Shown: positions 38,080-47,572 of the stretch, in pieces
How the letters are laid out: every line of letters starts with the position of its first letter
Numbering within the stretch: the first letter of the stretch is position 1
From: Phytopythium helicoides
Taxonomy: Eukaryota > Oomycota > Peronosporomycetes > Pythiales > Pythiaceae
NCBI GenBank assembly: GCA_024867545.1
Contig: JANFNE010000027.1
Span: forward strand, 558,001 to 622,000
Length of the DNA stretch: 64,000 nt
Direction of reading: 5' to 3'
Notes under the pieces: generated by a model
Database searches by the model: none
Seen by the model: the letters and a program-made list of their open reading frames with translations, nothing else
What the model was told of the DNA's origin: nothing
Program-made: the position numbers and the translations under genes

Positions 38080-39091
38080 TGTGGTGAAGCAAATTTCAAT
38101 TCTGACCGGGGTCCCAGACAATTTAGCGGCCAGCCGGACAGGCACCCGAAGAAATTGCAATTATGACCAAGCGCCGAGGCTATCAGGCAGGCGTTCCAGC
38201 GTCGGCGAGAAATTATTTACACTTCTGGCCAAGTGCTCGTGGGTTGTCCGAGTGTCGCTGGGAAGCTTGGGTACACCAGCCGGTGGCAGGTATGTACCCT
38301 CGGACGGTGACGGTCGACAGTGCCCGTAGACGGCTACACTGGCCGGTGGTGGGTATGTACCCCGGACGGTGGCGCCTAGGCAGTGCCCGTAGACGGGTAC
38401 ACTGGACGGTGGACAAGCGTGTACAGCCGACTGTGACAAGTGGCCTGTGGCGAAAGTCTGGCTGGGTCAGCGGGCGGTGGCAGGAAGGTCGCCCAAGCTG
38501 CCCATACAAAGGCCAGTCAAACGGCCCAAGGGACAGATGAAGAGGCACCGCTGCTGGTCGGACGCGACTGCTCAGCGGAAGTAGGATTTTTATACTTGCA
38601 TATTGTATAGGAGACAGTAGGAAGATGATGAAGCTATAAAGTAACCAATACAGAGCGGAATTTTCCAAGTCCGACGCAAGCATCTACGCAAGGTGAGTCG
38701 TGGGTGTGGGCTGGATATGACCGCCGGCTGCACCGACGCACATTGAGTGTCGAGGTTGCGCCCAAGGTCAGACCAAGAGGTTGGGAGTGCTTGGTGGCCC
38801 TGTGTGTGGGCCGAGCCGCCTTTAGTGCGGCGAAAGACCCTTCAGCTGAGGGATTTCGGTCCGTCAGCTGCCGTGTAGTGCCTTGTGCACGTCGTCAGCT
38901 TCCTAGCTGAGGGCACGGAGTGCGAGTGCAGCTCGCTGGCTTGCTCGTAGCCAGCGGAGCGGTGTGTGTGTTGCTTGTTGAACCCTGTTCATACGTGTGC
39001 AACCCGGCTTATAGGGAAAGAACCTTGCCAAAAGGGAGCACAACGTGAGGGGGGTTCAATACGCCTGTATTTTTTTAGTCACTATATCACA
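38080..39091 (+). repeat. gypsy 3' LTR (LTR C)
   Basis: About 1012 bp, in direct orientation with LTR B. It starts TGTGGTGAAG (possibly two bases later, TGGTGAAG) and ends TATCACA. A purine-rich stretch (aggggcgg) precedes it. The U3 end matches LTR A better than LTR B. The right flank is tagtg, which matches the flank of LTR A rather than that of LTR B. Confidence 0.9.
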
Positions 39092-40149
39092 TAGTGCGTC
39101 CCCTCGATGTATTCAATTGGCTCTTTCCGCATAATTGATTTCAGCGTGTAAAAGAAGGCATTCGCAACATCCATCGCGTCAAAAAGTATTCCGCTGTAGG
39201 TGCAAGTCCCGTACAGCTTGACTGGGTGGAGCTTCCCGTCGCGATCTATAAAAAGACGTGATAACTGCTGACACATAAAGCGAGGAGGTAACGGTGGAGA
39301 TGATTTTCTTCGCTCCAATTCGTCAGCCTGCTCACGGCGAATGCGTTTCTTCTCCTCAGTAGACCATGTTGTCAACTTCGCAACGGCACCCAAGACTCTC
39401 TCTCTCTCAACCTCGGCCAAAACTTGATTGCTCAGCCTGTCTTGTCCGGGTACATGGTAGATACTTCTCGGTTGCAGAGTATGTTTGAGCCGTCCTGTCT
39501 TGATATGCGCGTACTCCAAGTCTCCAAACTGCTGGAGTAGTGCATTTGCGTCCAGTGGTGGCTGGGATACCTCCTCTGGCAAGCTCTCATGGTTTGACGA
39601 ATCACTGAGGGATCTCGCTTCCCCGTATACAGAGTAGGCGTAGAGTGACTCTGGCCCCGAACAAGGGGGTGACACTGCGCTCTCGCTTCTTGACGGAGAG
39701 TCCAGTAGAGCAGCGCTTTCATACTGAGACAAAATCTCGCCTTAGTCGTAGTCCTGTGTGCTCTGTGTCAGCGACGGCTCTTCGTCTAACCTCGTCGTCG
39801 GCGAGTGCAGCATCGGCGGGTGAAGCATCGCTGGACCGAGCGGGTCGAGAAGCCACATATCCGCCGCCGTCTCCGACTCGGAAAGCAGGTCAAGCATCGT
39901 TTGGTCGTCTATCTGCGGGTGTAGCGTCTCCGTGTTCTGTGAGCTGACCGTCTCCGTGTTGAACACCTCAGAAACCGATGTCTCCGTTCCACACAGCTCT
40001 GCCATCGACATGACCCGCGACTCCGTGATCGGGGGATAATAGCTCGGCTTGGTGCGCTTCTCAAGGGGATTAAGGAGCTCCTGCATGCTTCGCTTCGCGG
40101 ACGGCATCTTTGGAAATGACGATTGAAGATACTTCGACTTCAACGTCAT
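39092..40149 (-). pseudogene. 5' part of the split gene (KilA-N/MSV199-like?)
   Basis: The minus-strand frame starts at the ATG at 40149, is stopped once by TAA (39742-39744) and goes on in the same frame to the LTR edge at 39092. It encodes a Ser-rich N-terminal half, a basic coiled coil (EEKKRIRREQADELERRK) and, near the break, a compact segment (KLYGTCTYSGILFDAMDVAN) resembling the KilA-N/Bro/MSV199 DNA-binding fold of large DNA viruses. The rest of the gene lies at 27464-27578 and 26053-26453. One nonsense codon plus the insertions make it non-functional here. The virus link is a hypothesis from pattern memory, and an unrelated host gene is possible. Confidence 0.4.
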
Positions 40150-40239
40150 TTGAGTACCAACCTTTTGCACTGCTGTCAGAAAAATGCTATCGGCGTGGTG
40201 ACACAGCCAGCTTTTTTATTCAAAACGTTGGTACGAAAC

Positions 40240-40464
40240 GGCTCGAGCAGACGGCGCGCCGAAAACCAATAAAAGGCTCGAGCAGACGGTGCATCAAAAC
40301 CAATAAACGGCTCGAGCAGACGGCGCATCAAAACCAATAAAAGGCTCGAGCAGACGGCGCATCAAAACCAATAAAAGGATCGAGCAGACGGCGCACCAAT
40401 ACCAATGAAAGGATCGAGCAGACGGCGCATCAAAACCAATAAAAGGATCGAGCAGACGGCGCAT
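40240..40464. repeat. 34-bp minisatellite, 7 units
   Basis: Seven units of about 34 bp share the core gctcgagcagacggcgcatc followed by an A-rich spacer (aaaaccaataaaa). Early units read ggctcgag and the last three ggatcgag, so variants are grouped rather than mixed. It lies about 90 bp upstream of the split gene's start codon, in its promoter region. The units directly abut, so this is not a CRISPR-type array. Confidence 0.9.
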
Positions 40465-40825
40465 AATGCAAAATCATCTAATCGCCATGGCTAATTTAAT
40501 GTAATGTCAGCCAATCATCTCATTGGGGCACTCAACAATTGTCAATCTCGCCTGGCGGCTCGTTAAGGTCGGGGTACCCGACTACATGCAGCACAGGTAT
40601 GCAATCCATGCTACACTACTAACTCCAATCGACTTGCGGTGCTTTAGTCACGTTGTATTGCTTATTTTGTTGAATATTCGAGTATACAATCAATTATCAT
40701 TTATCGACAGACTAGGGCTTCTTATATAAACGGTTTATAAAACATCTAAGGTTTCCTCTATTCTCGTTTCTAGTGTGTCTATTTACCGTTTCTTTCGTTT
40801 CTATCATCCATACCGTGTTCTTGCT
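40465..40825. other. no supported gene
   Basis: AT-richer, non-coding sequence between the minisatellite and the right copy of the 1.6 kb direct repeat. No motif recognised. Confidence 0.4.
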
Positions 40826-42410
40826 TCGACACAATGCTTGATGAGATATACCTACGATGCGGGGTTTTGTACTTGTCGACACCGAGCTTGGACGGACGGG
40901 CACGATCACCGTAGAACGACCGCGACCACGAAGGGGATCTGCTGGGGGAGTGCACCGCTGGGGAAGCGCACGCCCCGGCTGGAAGGTTTGTTGCTAAGAA
41001 AGTTCCTAATCATTGGGGCTGCCCAGCGTCCAATCCGTAGGTGCTGGTTCCAAGAGCAGCGTGTCTGCCGAGGGTGGTTTCCAATACACGTCCTTCTTCT
41101 CACGCACTAGAACAGCCAACACGCCTCCGGACGTGAAGCTGCAAGGGTGAGCCAAGCATCCCCTGTGCGAGTCCTCAATGGATGGATATGCGTGCACTCA
41201 CAGCATCAGGCGACCAGAGCTACCGGTAGCAGACGCTTGAAAGTGCATCGGCCAGCCGAGAGACAGACCTGCGCTTTATGCGAAGATCTCGGGTGATGCT
41301 GGCTGCCGGGCCGTCGTGTGCACATGCCAGCCTCCATCATGTCACTCGTGCATGGCGGGCCTCACTCCAGCGCCTATGCAATAGTTGAAAGCTTCCCCCT
41401 CATGAGACCGCAGAGACGCAGAAGAGCTGTCTTCGTGAGACTTTGGCTTCGACACCTAGCGACGCTCCTCCTCCTTGGACGCAGATGCACTCGGTACGCG
41501 TAGAGTCATTACGCAGCACCCATTACGGGTTTACCAGCCTTTGCAGTTTACCAGCCAGTACTCGAGCACTCCAACCCCACGGAACTCCTGTCGGAAGCGA
41601 TGCCATCCCTGCGTCCTGGCCGTAGGGTCCGAAGTTCAAGGAGCCAGAGCAGGAAGTCCTGTCCTCGCTTCTGTGACGTACGGTATGCTCATCAACTCAT
41701 TTGGGTCAGGCATGGCTGATGAGCCAGCGGTGTGCTGCTTCCGAGTTAACGTGTGTCTTCCTGCCGGTCGTCACGGGGAGGCTGCATCCGAACGCGTAGC
41801 ATCCAGAGCTCTGCAGAGTCGCTACACGTGCACGCACGGCAGCTGACAGGTAGGACATTTGCGCGTAACTCTTGGGCAGACACTCAGCTTCGGATTGCCA
41901 GTCGAACAGCCATAGATTTCAGCCGGCTTTCAGTCCATGACAGCATGGCGCCGCACTACAGATGATCGAGAGTCGCGCTTTGCAACGTGTGCCAGCGCAC
42001 AGCACCTGTGGGCGGCGCGACCAGCCTGTCCCACTTACTTGCAGCGTGATGGAGAGGCGTTTGATTGCATTGCTTGCGCTCGCCTGTCAAGCCTGCTGTG
42101 TGTGCAAGCGAGTGCAGTGCCGTCAAAATCGTGTGGCAATGGTGTGTCACGACGAACTCTTTTCCTCGATGTACCGTGATTTTATGCAAAGCCGGGCCGG
42201 ATCATCATCACAACCTCGCTTGTGGACTCATACAAAAGCGCAGTGGTTTGAAAACGCGTCAATCAACCTCCCGTTCGGCATACCTACGTATTGCCACAGC
42301 AGGTTTGCCAGAACGCCTTGGAGCGGCTTGGAGCGGTCTGTCCTGTCCTCCGGCGAGACGTGAGCCCGTTTCTCTCGCTACACGCGGGTGCAACTCACGC
42401 CTGTGGCTTG
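40826..42410 (+). repeat. 1.6-kb direct repeat, right copy
   Basis: 1585 bp, nearly identical to 24334-25910. It lacks a short stretch near the start (the acgtgtatcaac region of the left copy) and carries a few small indels and substitutions towards its right end. It ends at cctgtggcttg, after which the two copies have unrelated sequence; here a CT microsatellite follows within 30 bp. Confidence 0.9.
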
Positions 42411-42437
42411 GGATTGTTCGCTGCACGTATCCAAGAG

Positions 42438-42461
42438 CTCTCTCTCTCTCTCTCTCTCTCT
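42438..42461. repeat. CT dinucleotide microsatellite
   Basis: About 12 CT units in a row. It lies just past the right edge of the 1.6 kb direct repeat. Confidence 0.95.
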
Positions 42462-44175
42462 GCAATGCGCAGCTCTGCTCGTACTGTACCATGGCACCAG
42501 ACACCAAGCACCGACGTCAACTCGTTCAGAGCGGCAACAGTGGCTCCCAGGCTGCTCCGCCCTCCACCAGGCTGCCAAGCCTCCTCCTCTATACTGTACA
42601 CAAATGTGCCACAGTGTACACGCGCGCGCGGTTGTTGTTGAGTGTCCCAATCCCAACCCTCCTTGAGCGCGCACGCCCGGCGCAACTCCGTCACGCGTGA
42701 CTCGAGGGGGATGGCCTCCGTTGGAACGTCCAATTCGGGTGCATCCATCCACGCATCCACGCACCCGTGATGACCTTGATCCTTGGACGCCGTCGAGTCC
42801 CACCGTCAGTAAAAAAGGCCCGCTGCTCGCGGTGGTCGCCCGGCTGTGGCTTGTGTTAACCCGCGCAGCTGGCAATTGTCAACGGTGCTTGCGTGAATCA
42901 CAAGCGCGGGGCGCGGTGGTGGGAATGACACGAGCGCGCCGTCTTTGCCGTCGTCGTGCGCTCGAGGTGGCCTGGACTTGAGGTCGCGGCGTGGTCGTGA
43001 TCGCGGCCATCTCTCGATTTCTTTTTTCTCCGGTCTCTGCGCTTCGGAGAGCGACCAATGCGAGGCGACTGTGGGCCGCCAAGCCGACGCCCGAATTCTA
43101 TTTCGTTCGTGGACGGCTGCCAAATGATGAGCTTGCGAGGCTCGAGATCTTGGGGTTTGTATACAGCAGTCGCACTTGAGCTTGAGCTCGAAGCCCCACC
43201 GCTGCAACGGCGGTGGTGGGCCTTCCGTGCACTCCATGCCGTGATTCATGCCGCGGTTCCCTGGCGTCTGGTCGAAAGGGACCCTCCATTTGTTCGCGAT
43301 TGAGCGTGTCTCGCCACCGCCGGCGGTTGCGACTCGCGAGGGCCGGCGTGCGATGGATCGACGAGATTGAAGATGGGCCTGGGCGGTGATGATGCCAAAC
43401 AACCGCCCGGTTTGAGCCTGGGTTCACCCGCTCGGAGAAAGCGCCGCGAAGCGGCCTTGCTGAGCGCTGAGTTGCGCCGTGAATCAGGGAAGCGGCGGCC
43501 GCCGGCCGGGCGAGTGTCGAGACCGCGGGGAGGCGGATGCGCGCGGTGGCGACCTCGGTTGCGCTCGTCGCAGGATCGCCACCGACCGTGGCTTGCCCGT
43601 CTTGTCTTGATCGACCGCCGATGCGGATGCGTGCCAATTTGCCGCCGCCGCCACCGCTGCCACCGCGGGAAAAGCTCGGTGCGTGTGGGAACGGTACTAG
43701 TCGGCTCGTGCGGACAGAGAGATCACTACAGTCGACTTGCCTTCCCATCCAAGAGGATGCCGAAGTGATGCGAAAGGGTCGGACGATACACAAACGTATC
43801 GGAGCCCCTCGTACGCGTTCAAACGCTCGACTATTCAATTTGCATGGCCCCTTTTGATGTCTTGTTGGCAGGTGAACGCCCTCCGTCCTCCCCAGTCGGT
43901 GCAAATCGGGTCTCGGACTCCTGTCCCTTTGCAGTCTTGACGTCGACTCGGAGCGTCGTGTGCAAATCGGGTCTCGGACTCCTGTCCCTCTGCGGTTATG
44001 ACATTGTTTCGGGGCGTCCTGCCTCAGCTCCATTCATCATCAACTCAACTCAACTCGCACCGCATGCACTGGCAAAGCGTTTCGTTTAAATAGGCTCCAC
44101 TGGAACCAATATGCATCCGACTCTACACTACAGCGCTTTGTCTACTAATACACTCGCGAGGCGATCGCTCGGGGC
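42462..44175. other. no supported gene; short tandem duplication inside
   Basis: Long frames on both strands here are Arg/Ser/Pro-rich and lack motifs. The 311-codon minus frame at 43098-44033 looks like a by-product of GC-rich sequence. Near 43895-44019 a stretch of about 62 bp (gcaaatcgggtctcggactc and what follows) occurs twice in tandem with some divergence. Much of this region is downstream flank of the zinc-finger gene. Confidence 0.4.
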
Positions 44176-44991
44176 CTAGAACAGGCACTCGAGGAAGTCC
44201 TTGAGGTCCTGATCCGTGATGGATGGCGGCTGCGCCACGTGCGCAGGCGGCGCATTGAAGAGGAAGCTGCCCGCGTGGCGCGACTCGGGCGGTGGCGGCA
44301 TGAACGTCATGCAGTCGTAGTCGACCACGGGGGCGACGTCGCACGGCGAGTTGCTGGCGTTGAGCAGGTGCTTGACGCTGTTGGACTGGAGAGGAGGGAG
44401 AACCTGCGGCAGGAAGAGCGGGCGGCGCTGCTCGACGGCGTTCGTGTGGCGCGTAGGCTCATCCTTGACGGCCGAGCGCGCAGCCTCCTCCTGCTGCTGT
44501 TGGCGGCGCTGCTGCTGCTGCTGGTGCACGGAGCGGTGCTGCGTCTTCATGTGGCGCGTGAGGTTGCCGGCCGTGCTGAAGGTCTTGCCGCAGCCCTCGA
44601 CCTGGCACGTGTGCACGGCGGCGCCGCTGTGCACCTTCTGGTGCTTGGCGAGCATGTCCTTGTTGGTGAAGATGCGCGTGCACCCGGCGACGGGGCACTC
44701 CATCTTGTGCAGCGCGTGCAGGCGCTTGTGGCGCGCGAGGTTGCCGGAGGTGCTGAAACGCTTGCCGCACGACTTGATGGGGCACTGGTGCGGCTGCTCG
44801 CCCGTGTGCGTCTTCATGTGCTCGTGCAGCGTGAACTTGCGGTGGAAGCGGCCGCCGCAGTGCGCCACGGGGCACGCGAACGGCCGGTCGCGCTGTTGCG
44901 GGTCGCGCATCCGCGGCGCCACGGGGTTGCGCATGACGGGGAGCATGGCCAGCACGCTGTTGTCGCTGTGGGAGGCGATCGAGACCGACAT
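44176..44991 (-). CDS. C2H2 zinc-finger protein, four fingers
   Basis: The protein has 271 residues from the ATG at 44991; the frame extends upstream only with non-ATG codons. Four TFIIIA-type C2H2 fingers follow one another at about residues 36-160: CPVAHCGGRFHRKFTLHEH, CPIKSCGKRFSTSGNLARH, CPVAGCTRIFTNKDMLAKH and CQVEGCGKTFSTAGNLTRH. Only the first linker is the classic HTGEQPH type. A Gln-rich stretch (HQQQQQRRQQQQ) and a Pro-rich, hydrophobic C-terminus come next. Sequence-specific DNA binding in the nucleus is the likely role, as a transcription regulator with a Gln-rich activation-type segment. Targets cannot be inferred. Confidence 0.88.
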   Translation of the reverse strand: MSVSIASHSDNSVLAMLPVMRNPVAPRMRDPQQRDRPFACPVAHCGGRFHRKFTLHEHMKTHTGEQPHQCPIKSCGKRFSTSGNLARHKRLHALHKMECPVAGCTRIFTNKDMLAKHQKVHSGAAVHTCQVEGCGKTFSTAGNLTRHMKTQHRSVHQQQQQRRQQQQEEAARSAVKDEPTRHTNAVEQRRPLFLPQVLPPLQSNSVKHLLNASNSPCDVAPVVDYDCMTFMPPPPESRHAGSFLFNAPPAHVAQPPSITDQDLKDFLECLF

Positions 44992-45216
44992 GGGCGGAGG
45001 AGTCGAGGCGGGGCGAGGGAGGAGGGGCTCGTTTCGACAGGCGCAAAAGCGGAAGTGAGCGCTCGGCGTCCGGGTCGAGCCTTCGGGCTGAGCCACCGGC
45101 GGGGACAGCGACAGTGGCCGGCAGGTGCAAGCCAAGCAGGACTACTCGTCGATGGTCGGTCTCTGCTATTTACGGTACGCGCGGCCTCGGCACCGTACGG
45201 TACGGCGTTTGAAAGG

Positions 45217-46140
45217 GTTGACCCTTTCAACGAGTTAGATTGCGACCGTCAGTACTTGACAAAACAGCAAGAGGCATCTTTTTTGGTCGGCGCAGCCTTT
45301 GTTTGTTTGGCGCAGAGAGCGTCATAGCCAGCGCGAGTCAAGCGCGACAAGTGGGCGAGGACACATCAGCCGTTGACGACCAGAGCCGCTCGCGCGCTCG
45401 CTCGCTATGCAATACGGAGCTCGCTGGCTATTCGTCCCGCGCGAGAACAGCTGGCGTTGCGGCCTGTTGTAGTTGCAAAGCAGACCGTTCTTGCGACTAC
45501 AAGCATGGCTTGGCGTTGTGTTTAGCGGCGCCGTTGGGCTGGATGGATGTTGCCCGGCCACCTGCTGCACTGGGCATTGACCGGGCGAGATTATGGAGCC
45601 CCAGGTGGCGGGCCACAGCAATACGGATTGCGAGCGGTGCCTCGTTACGGCGCCAGGCCATGCGGCGGCTGGGCCAGACAATCCACCGGTCAAGCGCCGC
45701 GCGGAGGCTGCTGAGCAATACATTCGCTGTCCTACCCAGTTGCCGTCGCGCGTTTTTTTCTCGATTGCGCTGTTTGCTCAGCGGTTTGGCCGGTCGCTAC
45801 ACGTAACTTACACCCACGAGATTCGTGCCGTGGCCCCGTGTTCATGGCCTGCGTGGCGCCGTGATGGCGCTCGACTTGATGTAGACGAGCTGCGAGCGCC
45901 GGCTTGCGTGAAAACCCGCCAGATGCTGTCCAGGCACGCCAAGAATCGTCGTCTGTGTGGGTTTACGAGTCCGGTCATCCGAGACTAATGACAGGGGCGG
46001 CGCTGGTCGTCATTCGACTGGAACTGGAGCGAGTGGAATGCCACAGTAGACGCATCGAAAGCATACACTAGTTTGCTCGTCCGTCGGTCGTGGGACTCTG
46101 CAGCCACCAGCGTACCGTAGATTTTTTTGAAAGGGTCAAC
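45217..46140. other. non-coding segment bounded by 14-bp inverted repeats
   Basis: GTTGACCCTTTCAA at 45217-45230 recurs as its exact complement at 46127-46140. The left repeat also overlaps a near-perfect palindrome (ttgaaagggttgaccctttcaa, 45209-45230). The 924 bp enclosed have no convincing gene. The layout could be a small non-autonomous transposon, but no flanking duplication is visible. Paired binding sites for a factor are an alternative. Confidence 0.3.
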
Positions 46141-47572
46141 TGGCAGTGGCGATCCTCGCTCGACCAAGCGACATCAAGTGTCGAGTCAGGGGAGAGTCAC
46201 CGCCGCACGTCGCACATCTGCGGTGTCCTGTTTGACAGCGCACTATTTACAATGTCTACAGTACGCCACAAAACCAGCCAACTCATACCCCCCATAATGA
46301 ATTAAGCCGTTGGATGGACTTGACCAGCAGTGTGGATCTGCTGCTTGAACGTCCTGTGAAATTTGTAGTTACCTCTACTTTCTAATCCTAATTCAGTGTG
46401 AGAGAATGAATCCACCTGGAATCGCTTGCGCACTACCTCTCTTCTTTTGTGCACCGAGGCATACTAAAGCGCATAGTAGCCTTTCTTTGCACGAGGTACC
46501 ACACCGTGACGCTCCGGCATCGACGGGGTTGCCTTTTTTGTCACTTGACAGCGAAGAAAGATCCCAAGGCGAGCGCTCCGGCCTTTTTTCACTAGGCGAG
46601 CGACTGCTGCAGCAGCCCAAATGCGATCCATCAACCATCGAGAGCCGAGCCGAGCCGAGCATGCTGCTGCTGCTGCTGCCGAGCATTTTGGCGCGCTACT
46701 CTCGGCGTGCTGCGGGGCGAGAATCGTGTGGTCGCGTTCGTGATGAAGATGGGTCCCTGCACAGTGTCATAGGGGCAACGCGATCCAGTGTTGACGCCCA
46801 AAGACACCACGCGTCCATCCAGCCCAGCCCAGCTCCTCTGCAGTCTTTCGAAAGTCGAAGGACTTGGGCGACCGCGTCTGGCTCCTTCAACTCGCTCTCC
46901 ATCGAGGTGTACCGTGACGAGCGTGTCCCAGGGCCGTTTCAAGAGAGCGTTCCGGGAGCCTGGCCCGCACAATGACCGCGGCACCGAGACCAGCTCTGCT
47001 CATCCCCTCATTGTTTCGCATGGCTCAGGGTCATGGAAGTGGGCGCGAAAGAGGGATGGCTACAGCACTTTTTGCGGCGGCGGCTGGGACGTTGAAGCCG
47101 ACATGCAGAAAGGAAGGCTCGGCTCGGGCTTTGGAGGCCTGGACCTGCGTCAGCGCGGGAATGAAAGCTTGCGTGCAGGTCCGAAGGAGCTATCAAGTGT
47201 CGAAATCCAGTGGCTGCAGACACATCACGCTGTGCCGTGATTGAGGTCGACAATCAGGTGGCGGCGGTTTCTTCTCCCAGAGAGCGCTCGCAGCGTTCGC
47301 GACAGCCAAACGCTTTGGCGGCTCAGATCATCCCATTGCGGTGCATCGTCTCCAGTTGGTTGCGCACGAACCCGCGCTAATCACGGCGCGGGGATTCGGT
47401 CAGGTGTTGCTGGAACGCTGAAAATTCTGCTGGACTCAGCACTACATTCGACTGTCGGATTGACGCGTCAAAGTAAAGGGGCGGCGGTTTACGGCGGATT
47501 ATTGCCACCCGTCACGCTGTGGCGTTCAGAGGATAGGAGGCATCCGCGTTGAAGCATCAACGCGCCGTGGAA
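46141..47572. other. no supported gene
   Basis: Open frames are present on both strands but lack domain motifs and have Arg/Ser-rich composition. A short CTG run lies near 46661-46679. The stretch ends where the 3.4 kb inverted repeat begins. Confidence 0.4.

Larger units (their letters stand above)
27579..39091 (+). mobile_element. Ty3/gypsy (chromovirus-type) LTR retrotransposon
   Basis: The 11.5 kb element has 1-kb direct LTRs, a gag frame, a pol frame with protease, reverse transcriptase, a degenerate first RNase H region and a second intact-looking RNase H, an integrase, and a C-terminal chromodomain. About 1.4 kb of 3' sequence carries an antisense spliced ORF. The LTRs are clearly diverged, so the insertion is older than the copia one. 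It is inserted in a minus-strand gene, with an extra inverted LTR on its left. The outer flanks (agaat, tagtg) do not match, which points to rearrangement after insertion. Confidence 0.95.

Noticed and set aside
39724..39790. Possible 67-nt intron removing the TAA in the split gene
   Set aside because: GTTAGA and CTCAG borders exist, but splicing there moves the reading into a wrong frame, whereas the two halves are already in the same frame around the TAA.
24334..42410. 1.6-kb direct repeats as LTRs of a giant retroelement
   Set aside because: No TG...CA ends, no primer-binding site or polypurine tract next to them and no matching flanking duplication.
43098..44033. 311-codon minus-strand frame as a gene
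   Set aside because: Arg/Ser/Pro-biased, no motif, no signal or domain; overlapping frames of similar length on the other strand.
45240..45806. 188-codon plus-strand frame as a gene
   Set aside because: No domain, Arg/Ala-rich composition, and the minus strand is open across most of it as well.
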